DNA of 40,633 bases from contig QIKU01000265.1 of NCBI GenBank assembly GCA_003232015.1, forward strand, positions 1 to 40,633, read 5' to 3'. This document shows positions 1 to 7,605 of the stretch, in pieces. Source of the stretch: Gammaproteobacteria bacterium (GTDB lineage Bacteria; Pseudomonadota; Gammaproteobacteria; UBA6429). Every line of letters begins with the position of its first letter. Position 1 is the stretch's first letter. The position numbers and the translations under genes were made by a program. The notes below the pieces were generated by a model that saw only the letters and a program-made list of their open reading frames with translations, was not told the DNA's origin and searched no databases.

Positions 1-1
1 T

Positions 2-592
2 AAATTATTAATGTTGGCACAACAGGCTTCAGAATTACGTACTTTAGGATTAGTTGCATTATTGGTAACTACATTTTTTGCATTAAACACAGTGGATCAA
101 ACTATTAATCGAATATGGAATATTAAACGCGGTAAACGTACATTTTTTAAATTATTTTTCTATTTTGTGGCTTTAATGACTTTGCCTGTTCTGGTGGGGT
201 TGAGCTTATCTGTGAGCGCATATTTTTTATCACTGGTATCGCTGGGTAATGCTTTTCCTCAGAGTGTATGGGACTTAATCATTATTAATTTAAGTCCCTT
301 ATTTGTTGTCTGGGTTGCTTTTACTATTATTTACAAGTGGGTGCCGAATACGAGTGTTAAATTAAGATACGCTCTTGCCGGTGGCTTTATATCCGCTATT
401 TTATTTGAATGGGCAAAGTTTTTGTTTCTAACTTATATTCATCATTTTCCGACCTATGACTTAATTTATGGCGCCTTTGCTGTATTACCTTTATTTTGTA
501 TCTGGATTTATATTTCATGGCTTATCGTGTTAAGCGGTGCGGTTTTAACATATAACTTTAGTATCTTTGAAAACTCTGAAGCGGCTAGCTGA
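2..592 (+). CDS. YihY/UPF0761-family inner membrane protein (5' end outside window)
   Basis: The reading frame is open from base 2, so the gene begins upstream of the window; about 196 C-terminal residues are visible. They hold several strongly hydrophobic segments separated by short basic loops (for example IWNIKRGKR). The pattern NTVDQTINRIWN, followed later by FEWAKFLFLTYI and a final WIYISWLIVLSGA, is characteristic of the YihY family (formerly mis-assigned as ribonuclease BN). The family is a polytopic inner-membrane protein of unsettled function. The usual length is about 280-420 residues, so roughly the first third is missing. It ends 272 nt before the next gene, with a strong inverted repeat in between. 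The family call is firm; the biochemical role is unknown. Confidence 0.85.
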   Translation, partial: KLLMLAQQASELRTLGLVALLVTTFFALNTVDQTINRIWNIKRGKRTFFKLFFYFVALMTLPVLVGLSLSVSAYFLSLVSLGNAFPQSVWDLIIINLSPLFVVWVAFTIIYKWVPNTSVKLRYALAGGFISAILFEWAKFLFLTYIHHFPTYDLIYGAFAVLPLFCIWIYISWLIVLSGAVLTYNFSIFENSEAAS

Positions 593-768
593 ACAAACAG
601 AAAGATTGATGGTCTATAAGAAAGTCACTGGGTTAGACAACAGTGGGGTGTGGTCTGTAATAGTTAGAAGGTATGGTTTCAGACGAATAACTGAATGGGA
701 CACTTCGCTATCCACGCAAACCTCGTATAGATTTTTTAATCTCTGTTATAATGCACTCATTAGTATTT

Positions 769-830
769 AAGGAGCCTCTGATTAATTCATCAATAAAAGT
801 ATCGAGTGCAGAATTAATCAGAGGCTTCTT
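769..830. repeat. 20 bp inverted repeat with 22 nt loop; terminator or MITE-like element
   Basis: The arm at 769-788 is the reverse complement of 811-830 with a single mismatch (G772 opposite T827, a G-U pair in RNA). The inner 16 bp, with core GCCTCTGATTAATTC, are perfect. TTAA lies at 767-770 and at 829-832, so a 58 bp unit (771-828) with 18 bp ends could be read as flanked by TTAA. The right arm is followed by an AT-rich stretch but no clean T-run. It could be a terminator for the upstream gene, or the ends of a miniature transposable element. The rest of the 593-864 gap shows only a TATAAT at 747-752 with no good -35. Confidence 0.7.
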
Positions 831-864
831 AATTTATATTTAAAATAACTATTAGAGGTATGTC

Positions 865-1428
865 ATGAAAAAGCGCCAATTACTTACAGGCATCTTTTGC
901 GTCTGGCTTACCGGGTTAGCGAGTTTGGCCTATGCGGCAAGTGATAGCAATGAATCGGTACCGCGTGATCCTTATAAATTCTTTTTTAATGAAAGCTGGG
1001 GTGACTTGCAGGAAGAACTTACGACAGCCAAAGAACAGGGAAAGCACGGTATTTTTATTTTTTTTGAACAGGATGAATGTCCATTCTGCCATTATGTGAA
1101 AAAAAACATACTGAATCAAAAAATTGTGCAGGAATATTTCAGAACAAACTTTTTAAACTTTCCGATGGATATTGAAGGTGATCTGGAAATTAAAAATATG
1201 CAAGGCAAGAGCATGCGTCAGAAAGACTTTGCTTTTAAAGAACATCGTGTAAGGGCAACACCGGTTCTTGCCTTTTTTGATTTAGATGGAAGGCGGGTTT
1301 TTCGCTATACAGGGAAGCCATCCGGTGTTGACGAGTTTTTATTAATGGGGGAATTTGTCAAGAATAAGATTTACAATAAAATGTCATTTACCCGTTATAA
1401 ACGCAGTCAACGTAATAAGCCCAGATAA
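865..1428 (+). CDS. Exported thioredoxin-fold protein (SoxW-like) with CPFC motif
   Basis: The 187-residue product starts with a classical signal peptide (MKKRQLL, a hydrophobic core, cleavage near AYA-A at about residue 25). The mature part has a thioredoxin fold with active-site Cys72-Pro-Phe-Cys75 and the cis-Pro loop RATPV around residue 133. This suggests a periplasmic thiol reductase or thioredoxin of the SoxW/DsbD-gamma-like group rather than DsbA (no inserted helical domain). The C-terminus is a short basic tail. It is the first gene of a tight run, with a TolC-like gene 14 nt downstream, an adaptor and acylphosphatase. The gene order suggests maturation of an envelope component, but substrate and partner cannot be read from sequence. 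Confidence 0.8.
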   Translation: MKKRQLLTGIFCVWLTGLASLAYAASDSNESVPRDPYKFFFNESWGDLQEELTTAKEQGKHGIFIFFEQDECPFCHYVKKNILNQKIVQEYFRTNFLNFPMDIEGDLEIKNMQGKSMRQKDFAFKEHRVRATPVLAFFDLDGRRVFRYTGKPSGVDEFLLMGEFVKNKIYNKMSFTRYKRSQRNKPR

Positions 1429-1442
1429 TGTTGTAATAATTT

Positions 1443-2777
1443 ATGAGTTTACTGTTTAAATTTTTATTGTGGGGTCTGGTTAGCTTTTCGCTAGCTCATG
1501 CCGGTGAGATGAAACAGCTTAAGCTCATTCCCGACCCGTTGACACTTAATGACGCTTTAAGTTTTTCACATGAGCCGCATGCATTATTAGTAAATGCTGA
1601 CCTGAGGGTTCAAAAAGAAAAAACACTCAGGCGCGAAGTTGAAATTGAAACTGATCTGGATATTTATCTGGAAGGTCGGCTAGGCTATGTTCAACCTTCA
1701 TCGTTGGCTGAAAATCAGGGGAAGGGTGATCACCGTGCTGGTTTTGTTTTAAGCAAAACTTTATATGACTTTGGTCGAGATGAGCATGCATTACGTTCAG
1801 CAGATTTTAGAATAAGAGCGGAGGAGTTAAACAGGCGCCGTGTGATCCTTGAACGTAGGCTTGATATTATGGATAAATTCTTTAATGTGATTCTGGCTGA
1901 TATGCGTTTTTATCGTTATAACGAAGAAATGGCAACAGAATTTGTGAGTCTGGACAAGCTTCGTGACCAGCTTGAAGTCGGACAGGTGTCGGATATTCAG
2001 GTAATGGAAAAAAATGTGGCGTATCAGCAAGCCCGTTATCTGCGAATTAAAAGCCAGAATAACCAGCGTTTAACGCGAGCAAAACTGGCAACGGCAATGG
2101 GGCGCTCTGGTGAGCTTGTGACTACAATTTCTAAACCTAAATTGCCTGATCTTAAAATAAAATTACCTGATGTTGAGGTGCTGAATAAAATTGCATTTCA
2201 GAAAAATCTTAAGCTAAATATTTTAATGTCAAATCTGGATGCAGCAGAGGCCAAAGTTCAGTTGGCAGGTACAACGGGTAGCCCGGTTGTTAGTCTGGAG
2301 GCTGCAAACTTTGCCTATACCCGCAATATAAGAAGTCGTGACGAGTACCAGTTGGGTATTGTTTTACGTGTTCCAATTTTTACCGGTAATAAAACTGATG
2401 TGGAAACCGCAAAAGCACTTCATTCTGTACACCAGATTAAAGCAGAGCTCGCACTTTTGAAAAATAAAGTTGAAACATCTATTCTGGATTTGTGGCTTGA
2501 ATTTGATGCATTAAAAGGCAAACTGCAACAAATGCAAGCCTTAACAAATTATCGTGAACTTTATCTTGACCGAAGTCGTGCCTTATATGAGCTGGAAGTG
2601 AAAACAGATCTGGGTGATGCGATGGTCAGGGTATCTGAAGCAGAGCGTGATTTTCTGAAAACACAATACGATATGGTTATAGTGCTGACAAAACTGGAAA
2701 TGGAAGTGGGGCAATCAGTGGCTGAAATTATAAAAGATAAAGAAGCAGCAGGGAAAAATAGCGAGGTTAATGAATAA
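1443..2777 (+). CDS. TolC-family outer membrane efflux/secretion channel
   Basis: The 444-residue product has a signal peptide (cleavage near AHA-G at about residue 20). The rest is a long, largely alpha-helical protein with heptad-like stretches and two related halves, as in TolC/OEP channels. Fragments such as FVLSKTLYDFGRD in the first half and LGIVLRVPIFTGNKTDVE in the second are the usual repeat marks of the family. It would form an outer-membrane trimer that docks to an adaptor. The adaptor gene follows at once: its ATG overlaps this stop codon in TAATG at 2775-2779, indicating translational coupling. No strong Shine-Dalgarno is visible before the ATG at 1443. No inner-membrane pump gene follows. 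Confidence 0.85.
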   Translation: MSLLFKFLLWGLVSFSLAHAGEMKQLKLIPDPLTLNDALSFSHEPHALLVNADLRVQKEKTLRREVEIETDLDIYLEGRLGYVQPSSLAENQGKGDHRAGFVLSKTLYDFGRDEHALRSADFRIRAEELNRRRVILERRLDIMDKFFNVILADMRFYRYNEEMATEFVSLDKLRDQLEVGQVSDIQVMEKNVAYQQARYLRIKSQNNQRLTRAKLATAMGRSGELVTTISKPKLPDLKIKLPDVEVLNKIAFQKNLKLNILMSNLDAAEAKVQLAGTTGSPVVSLEAANFAYTRNIRSRDEYQLGIVLRVPIFTGNKTDVETAKALHSVHQIKAELALLKNKVETSILDLWLEFDALKGKLQQMQALTNYRELYLDRSRALYELEVKTDLGDAMVRVSEAERDFLKTQYDMVIVLTKLEMEVGQSVAEIIKDKEAAGKNSEVNE

Positions 2778-3544
2778 TGAGATATTTCTTAAATAGTATT
2801 GGCCTGACTGGTCTGGCATTTTTATTCATCCTGAACCCGGCGTATGCTAAAGAAGAACTTACAGCCGTTGTGGACTGGGCACAGCGTGTTGATTTAACTA
2901 TTCCGGTTGAAGGTATTGTAAGTAAAGTATGGGTAAATACCGGGCAAAAAGTAAAAAAAGGCCAGGTGCTTGTTGAACTGGATAAGCGCATTGTTCGGGC
3001 AAACTTGCGTCAGGCAAAAGCAAATGTGGCGGGTCTTCAGGCAAGTTATGAAGAAACAAAGCGTGAACTAGCACGTGCGCAGGAACTGTATGACCGTACT
3101 GTTTTGTCTGATCATGATTTACAGGTGGCGAAGAACAATGAAGTTATTGCAAAATCAAAATTGGAACTGGCTAAATCCAAATATGTAAAAGCACAGGTTG
3201 AGCTGGAATACACATCCCTGCGGGCTCCCTTCGATAGCATTATTCTGCGCCGTTCAGTTGAAGTGGGTAAGGCCATTATTAAGCTGCAATCGTATGACAC
3301 CTTGATTACTCTTGCATCTAGCGAAAAATATTTAGCAAGTGCAGCTTTAAGCCAGTCGCAAAGTGCATTGGTTGATATTGGTGACACTGTACGGGTTGTA
3401 AACAACAAGCAAAGTTATTCAGCAAAAATTGTCGCGATTGAATATGCTGATGTGAATGCGGCAGAACAACTTCTTCTGGTAGTTGAATTTTCAAGTAATG
3501 AAAAAAATCTGCATGCGGGCACGGCCGTTAAAATTATTTTTTAA
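2777..3544 (+). CDS. HlyD/RND-type periplasmic adaptor (membrane fusion) protein
   Basis: The 255-residue product has an N-terminal signal peptide or anchor (MRYFLNSIGLTGLAFLFILN, then AYA). A lipoyl-like half-motif follows (IPVEGIVSKVWVNTGQKVKKGQ, residues about 37-58), then an alpha-helical hairpin of about 75 residues, the second lipoyl half (LRAPFDSIILRRSVEVG) and a beta-barrel region at the C-terminus. This is the standard layout of a short MFP adaptor, somewhat shorter than most RND adaptors (350-400 residues) because the membrane-proximal domain is reduced. The start overlaps the TolC-like stop codon and the acylphosphatase ATG follows with no gap. The transporter it should serve is not encoded nearby. 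Confidence 0.85.
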   Translation: MRYFLNSIGLTGLAFLFILNPAYAKEELTAVVDWAQRVDLTIPVEGIVSKVWVNTGQKVKKGQVLVELDKRIVRANLRQAKANVAGLQASYEETKRELARAQELYDRTVLSDHDLQVAKNNEVIAKSKLELAKSKYVKAQVELEYTSLRAPFDSIILRRSVEVGKAIIKLQSYDTLITLASSEKYLASAALSQSQSALVDIGDTVRVVNNKQSYSAKIVAIEYADVNAAEQLLLVVEFSSNEKNLHAGTAVKIIF

Positions 3545-3814
3545 ATGTGCATTTGTAAGCAATTTATAATTTCAGGTCGGGTGCAGGGTGTTTGCTACCG
3601 AATAAGCACTCAGCAGCAAGCTACCCGGCTTAATTTAACGGGATATGTTAAGAACTTACCCGATGGGCGAGTGCAAGTAGAGTGTTGTGGGTCTATTGAA
3701 AACGTTGAATCCATGCTGCAATGGCTCTGGCTTGGGCCAGTGATGGCTAAGGTAGATAATATTGAAATACAGCTGTTACCTGTTAGCGATTATGCAGTGT
3801 TTGAAGTGCGTTAA
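3545..3814 (+). CDS. acyP: Acylphosphatase
   Basis: The 89-residue product has the acylphosphatase signature GRVQGVCYR (residues 11-19, with the catalytic Arg of the phosphate-binding loop) and GYVKNLPDGRVQVE (with the catalytic Asn). These enzymes hydrolyse carboxyl-phosphate bonds such as acetyl phosphate or carbamoyl phosphate in the cytosol. The length is typical. The start codon directly abuts the stop of the adaptor gene, so it is the last gene of that operon. The functional link to an efflux/adaptor operon is not obvious. Its stop codon is only 3 nt from the stop of the convergent lytic transglycosylase gene, and I see no hairpin terminator between them. Confidence 0.92.
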   Translation: MCICKQFIISGRVQGVCYRISTQQQATRLNLTGYVKNLPDGRVQVECCGSIENVESMLQWLWLGPVMAKVDNIEIQLLPVSDYAVFEVR

Positions 3815-3817
3815 GCG

Positions 3818-4423
3818 CTATCTCAGACTCCAACGGTTATCCAACGCCCTGAAAACTTTTGTTGTATAGCGATAACTTCCTAAGCTGCCATTATAACGTG
3901 CGAGTGCCCGGGTAATGTTGCCCTTTTCTTTATCTAAATAATAGCGAAGTATAGTGCAGCCGAAGCGAAGGTTTGTTCTTATATGAAATAAGTTGTCATC
4001 CTCCTTACCAATTTCTTTTAGCCAGAAAGGCATGATTTGCATAAGGCCTCTTGCGCCGGCTGTGGAGATGGCATATTTGTCAAAATTGCTTTCTACCTGA
4101 ATGATAGCCAGTACTATTTGTGGTGATAGCTCTACCCGGGTTGCTTCGTAATGAATGTGGCGCAGTAAGTCTAAACGCTTTTTCGTATCTTTAATTTTTA
4201 ATGATAGCCGGGTGGACATGTCCAGTAGCCAGACTTCGGCGTCAAAACGATCTTTAAAACTGTCGCTTGCGGCAATCGATTCTTTAAGAAGTTGCCGCAA
4301 TGCAGGGTCAGGTTTTTCCTGTGTTGCTGCAGTCGCATGTGTTGATAAAAAGAGAAACAGTAAGCAGGTAAAAAAAATAATATTAAAATAAAGGATGACT
4401 GATTTTTTACTGGCGAGTTTCAT
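3818..4423 (-). CDS. Soluble lytic transglycosylase-like protein (SLT domain)
   Basis: I take the ATG at 4421-4423 as start, giving 201 residues. A TTG ten codons upstream (4451-4453) would overlap the end of proS, and the ATG gives the better signal peptide (MKLASKKS, a long hydrophobic core, cleavage near THATAA). The SLT domain is clear: VESNF with the likely catalytic Glu111, then GARGLMQIMP and ALARYNGS. The protein would cleave the beta-1,4 bond of peptidoglycan, releasing 1,6-anhydromuropeptides, in the periplasm. It lies 19 nt downstream of proS on the same strand and is probably cotranscribed with it. The domain call is firm; the exact subfamily is not. Confidence 0.85.
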   Translation of the reverse strand: MKLASKKSVILYFNIIFFTCLLFLFLSTHATAATQEKPDPALRQLLKESIAASDSFKDRFDAEVWLLDMSTRLSLKIKDTKKRLDLLRHIHYEATRVELSPQIVLAIIQVESNFDKYAISTAGARGLMQIMPFWLKEIGKEDDNLFHIRTNLRFGCTILRYYLDKEKGNITRALARYNGSLGSYRYTTKVFRALDNRWSLR

Positions 4424-4442
4424 TCTTGTGTTTCGGCTATTT

Positions 4443-6152
4443 TTAGCGTGCAACCTTTTCTTTCAGGAAATCAATGAGTGTCGCTGTCTGGATATCCTGA
4501 GATTCCTGATCTTTTCGTCCTTTATATTCAAAGGTGTCATTCTTTAGCCCTCGCTCACTTATGACGACGCGATGGGGAATGCCAATCAGTTCCATATCGG
4601 CAAACATCACACCGGCGCGTTCTTTCCTGTCGTCTAGTAAAACATCATAGCCGAGTTCGGTTAATTTGCTATAAAGAGCTTCAGCTTCTTGTTGAACGCG
4701 TTCTGATTTATGTAAATTCATCGGGATAAGGGCTATCTGAAACGGTGCGATATTGTCTGGCCAGATAATGCCATTGTTATCATGGTTTTGTTCTATCGCG
4801 GCAGCAACTATACGGGTAATGCCGATGCCATAGCAGCCCATTGTAACGGTAACGGCTTTGCCTTTATCATCTAATACGGTGGCTTTCATTGCGTCGCTGT
4901 ATTTATTGCCGAGTTGAAAAATATGCCCGACTTCAATACCACGCTTAATATTGAGTGTTCCTTTTCCGTCCGGACTAGGGTCACCATTGACCACATTGCG
5001 TATATCCACCGTGTTTTCAAGTGGCAGATCGCGCTGCCAGTTTGTGCCTGTGTAGTGTTTTCCATTTTCGTTGGCACCGCAGACAAAGTCAGCAATGGCT
5101 GCGGCTGCATGGTCAACATAAACTGGAATATTTAACCCGACTGGCCCGATTGAACCGGCATCGCAGTTAACGACCGTTCTAATTTTTTCGGCACTGGCCA
5201 GTGTGAAAGGTGAAGCGGCAGCTTCTATTTTCTCTGCTTTGATTTCATTAATTTCATGGTCACCGCGCACTACTAAAGCAATAATACTGTCATCACTGCC
5301 CTCGATGAGTAAGGTTTTTATGCATTGTGATGCTGCAACGTTTAAGAATGCACTGACTTCTTCGATACTGTGCTGATCAGGTGTATCCACTTTTTTTAAT
5401 GCCTGAGTGGCTTCGGCGTGTTTGTATTCCGGGGCGATTGCTTCAGCCAGTTCAATATTAGCGGCAAAATCACTCTGGTCACTAAACGCAATGGCATCTT
5501 CGCCTGATTCGGCCAGCACATGAAATTCATGGGACAGGTTTCCACCAATGGAACCCGCATCAGCACTGACTGGGCGGTAGTTTAAACCGATACGATCAAA
5601 AATATTGCAGTAGGCTTGATGCATAAGCTGGTAGGTTTTATCTAAAGACGCATGGTCAATATGAAAAGAGTAGGCATCTTTCATTATAAATTCACGTGAC
5701 CGCATTACCCCAAAGCGTGGGCGAATTTCATCACGAAATTTTGTTTGTATCTGGTAAAAGCTGATAGGGAGTTGTTTATAACTACGCACTTCTTTTCTGA
5801 AAATATCGGTAATAACTTCTTCGTGTGTCGGGCCAAAACAAAATTCACGTTGATGCCGGTCAGTCATTCGCAACAGTTCAGGGCCATATTGCTCCCAGCG
5901 GGTTGATTCCTTCCATAATTCGGCCGGTTGCACGGTTGGCATTAGTAATTCCTGCGCACCGACGCGATTCATTTCTTCGCGGACAATATTTTCAATCTTG
6001 CGCAGCACCCGCAAACCCAGGGGTAACCAGCTATACAGCCCGGCAGAAAGCTTTCGGATCATGCCTGCCCGAATCATCAGTTTGTGGCTGACAACTTCGG
6101 CATCAGAAGGCACTTCTTTCACGGTGGCTAATAAAATTTGAGATACGCGCAT
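4443..6152 (-). CDS. proS: Prolyl-tRNA synthetase, bacterial type
   Basis: The 569-residue product has class II synthetase motifs: motif 2 around [19 protein letters not shown] and motif 3 around [16 protein letters not shown] cis-editing (INS) domain is inserted between them (about residues 225-405), the hallmark of the long bacterial ProRS that clears mischarged alanine. An anticodon-binding domain forms the C-terminus. It charges tRNA-Pro with proline in the cytosol. The length is normal and the start [15 protein letters not shown] matches the family. The gene runs toward the lytic transglycosylase. The 212 nt between it and the tautomerase gene (6153-6364) hold its promoter region; I see no further gene there. 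Confidence 0.97.
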   Translation of the reverse strand: MRVSQILLATVKEVPSDAEVVSHKLMIRAGMIRKLSAGLYSWLPLGLRVLRKIENIVREEMNRVGAQELLMPTVQPAELWKESTRWEQYGPELLRMTDRHQREFCFGPTHEEVITDIFRKEVRSYKQLPISFYQIQTKFRDEIRPRFGVMRSREFIMKDAYSFHIDHASLDKTYQLMHQAYCNIFDRIGLNYRPVSADAGSIGGNLSHEFHVLAESGEDAIAFSDQSDFAANIELAEAIAPEYKHAEATQALKKVDTPDQHSIEEVSAFLNVAASQCIKTLLIEGSDDSIIALVVRGDHEINEIKAEKIEAAASPFTLASAEKIRTVVNCDAGSIGPVGLNIPVYVDHAAAAIADFVCGANENGKHYTGTNWQRDLPLENTVDIRNVVNGDPSPDGKGTLNIKRGIEVGHIFQLGNKYSDAMKATVLDDKGKAVTVTMGCYGIGITRIVAAAIEQNHDNNGIIWPDNIAPFQIALIPMNLHKSERVQQEAEALYSKLTELGYDVLLDDRKERAGVMFADMELIGIPHRVVISERGLKNDTFEYKGRKDQESQDIQTATLIDFLKEKVAR

Positions 6153-6364
6153 AATAACAACTACTTTTCGGTTAAAAATATAAGCGGTATTTTAACGATT
6201 TTTAAGGCTTGGGGTATAGCTTTATTACTGGAATTGCTTTTTCCTGGTAACCGGCTCGGCAGGCTTGATATTATATTGTAGTGCTTAGTAATGCATCCCA
6301 TCAGCGGGGTGTGTTATCACAGGCATCCGGTGCCGGTGATAAGACAACTTTCTTTAATAAGCCT

Positions 6365-6709
6365 TTAAAAAGTGCTTTTATTCCAGCCCCACATACTGCG
6401 GGGAGCATTGGCAAACTCAATATAAATACGTTCAGTTGGAATATTGAGTTTGTCATGGATTAAGTTGCAAAGTGCAGCCGAAAGGCTTTTGGTTTGTGAT
6501 TCGGCTAAGCCAATGCTTTTAAGCTCCAGATAGGCGGTGGCTGCATCGGTTCCAGCGAAAAGCATGGGGCGGCTGGGCTCAATATTAACCATGACATAGT
6601 TTTCGGGTTTTCCGAGTTCGGTGGCAACAAGTGTTGATGCCTCTCGAAGTAGAGTCTGCTCGCCAGGTTGGTCAATATTCTGATTTGTCTGTATTTTCAA
6701 GTAAGGCAT
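6365..6709 (-). CDS. MIF-family tautomerase (phenylpyruvate/dopachrome tautomerase-like)
   Basis: The start is set at the ATG 6707-6709, because this places proline directly after Met (MPYLKI). Pro1 is the catalytic base of this superfamily after Met removal; the TTG three codons upstream would destroy this. The 114-residue product resembles macrophage migration inhibitory factor along its length: GKPENYVMV near residue 33 (catalytic-site Lys), LELKSIG, and a C-terminal MWGWNKSTF equivalent to the GWNNSTF of MIF. The CxxC of animal MIF is absent. It probably tautomerises keto-enol substrates in the cytosol; the physiological substrate is unknown. It lies 12 nt downstream of the DUF4124 gene, so the two may form an operon. 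Confidence 0.85.
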   Translation of the reverse strand: MPYLKIQTNQNIDQPGEQTLLREASTLVATELGKPENYVMVNIEPSRPMLFAGTDAATAYLELKSIGLAESQTKSLSAALCNLIHDKLNIPTERIYIEFANAPRSMWGWNKSTF

Positions 6710-6721
6710 CTTAAACAAGCT

Positions 6722-7180
6722 TTAGTCGCAGAACTGTTGGATATTTATTTTGGCGTTTTTAATACGTTTTGCGCGGACATCATTATCCATGATGGTTGCA
6801 TTGCCGTCTTTATCGAGAAAGCGGCGGTAAACCTGTAAGGATTCCAGTGCCTTTTTGGACTGTGCGCATGCTTTTGTGCGTTTATCAGCATTTTTAGCCG
6901 TTTCTTTGGCAACCTTATCTTTTTTCGTTTTTTCTGCAGGGTCACCGAGAATGGCTTTTCTGGCTTTTTTTATTTTTTCCTCACGTGCTTCTTTAGGCAA
7001 TTTTGAGCTGCGTGTTTCTTTTGGCCCACGGATTGTTTCATATTCACCTGTAGCAGGCGGTTGCTGTGAGTAAACCCAGGTTCCACTTTCGTCCTGATAT
7101 TTATACATGCCAGAAAAAGCCGAAATAGGCGACAGAAGGAGTACAAGTGCTGCTAAGGTTTTGAATTTCATCCGATTCAT
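6722..7180 (-). CDS. DUF4124 domain-containing exported protein
   Basis: The 152-residue product has a signal peptide (MNRMKFKTLAALVLLLSP, cleavage near AFSG) followed by the DUF4124 signature MYKYQDESGTWVYSQQPP, common in gammaproteobacterial envelope proteins. The middle (about residues 50-110) is very rich in Lys, Glu and Ala and likely helical. Two in-frame ATGs (7178-7180 and 7169-7171) both give a workable signal peptide; I kept the first. The function of the domain is unknown. The tautomerase gene follows on the same strand after 12 nt. The 7181-7361 region between this gene and the ilv promoter holds the divergent control regions but no gene I can support. Confidence 0.75.
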   Translation of the reverse strand: MNRMKFKTLAALVLLLSPISAFSGMYKYQDESGTWVYSQQPPATGEYETIRGPKETRSSKLPKEAREEKIKKARKAILGDPAEKTKKDKVAKETAKNADKRTKACAQSKKALESLQVYRRFLDKDGNATIMDNDVRAKRIKNAKINIQQFCD

Positions 7181-7361
7181 TCCAGTTTTATTTCGTGGAG
7201 TATGGCAAGCTAAGCGGCGAAAGTAAATTATTTACTTGGCAAGTTTGCTTTAATTATTATTAAATTTAGCACGGAAGTGGCCATTTGTATTAAAAAACCT
7301 TAAAACTTGTCAGACTTTTAGGGACATTTTCTAATTTTTTCCTGTATTTATAAGCATTTAC

Positions 7362-7391
7362 TTGGCCAGTTCGTGTATTCTGAATTATAAT
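7362..7391 (+). promoter_or_regulatory. Sigma70-like promoter of the ilvB operon
   Basis: TTGGCC at 7362-7367 and a perfect TATAAT at 7386-7391 are separated by 18 nt. Transcription would start near 7398, giving a leader of about 208 nt before the ilvB GTG. Seen in sequence; activity is inferred. Confidence 0.65.
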
Positions 7392-7510
7392 AGAGTGCTT
7401 GTGTAAACCGAGTTCTCTCGGGTTTACCCTAGTTTGGCATAAATCTGTTTTTATCCAAGCTGTATTTTATACAAACAATGATCCAATCAATCTGACGTCG
7501 ATGTTTTGTT

Positions 7511-7531
7511 CGCCCTGCAGGGCGTTTTTTT
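7511..7531 (+). terminator. Intrinsic terminator in the ilvB leader; possible attenuator
   Basis: A perfect 14 bp palindrome CGCCCTGCAGGGCG (7511-7524) is followed directly by seven T (7525-7531), a textbook rho-independent terminator. It lies between the promoter at 7362-7391 and the ilvB start at 7606, so it should control read-through into ilvB. A five-codon reading frame MIQSI (7478-7495, two Ile codons, no clear ribosome site) ends 16 nt before it. A second hairpin, GTAAACCGAG against CTCGGGTTTAC, lies near 7403-7427. Attenuation by isoleucine supply is plausible, but the leader peptide is weak. Confidence 0.7.
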
Positions 7532-7605
7532 ATCGTTGTCAATTAGGGGCTTGCTGGTTTAGCGTAAGTTTAATAGTTTATTTAGATAACGAAGGTGATG
7601 TAATA

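Noticed and set aside
567..770. 67-codon frame after the YihY gene
   Set aside because: It overlaps the YihY end, has no ribosome site or recognisable motif, and its composition is unlike its neighbours; it ends at the inverted repeat.
6281..6463. Plus-strand frame overlapping the tautomerase gene
   Set aside because: Its second half is the antisense of the clear MIF-family gene and there is no ribosome site.
7399..7605. N-terminal extension of IlvB from TTG 7399
   Set aside because: The extension has no counterpart in known large subunits and would start within a few bases of the promoter; GTG 7606 has a good ribosome site and a family-like N-terminus. The open frame is kept only as a finding about the leader.
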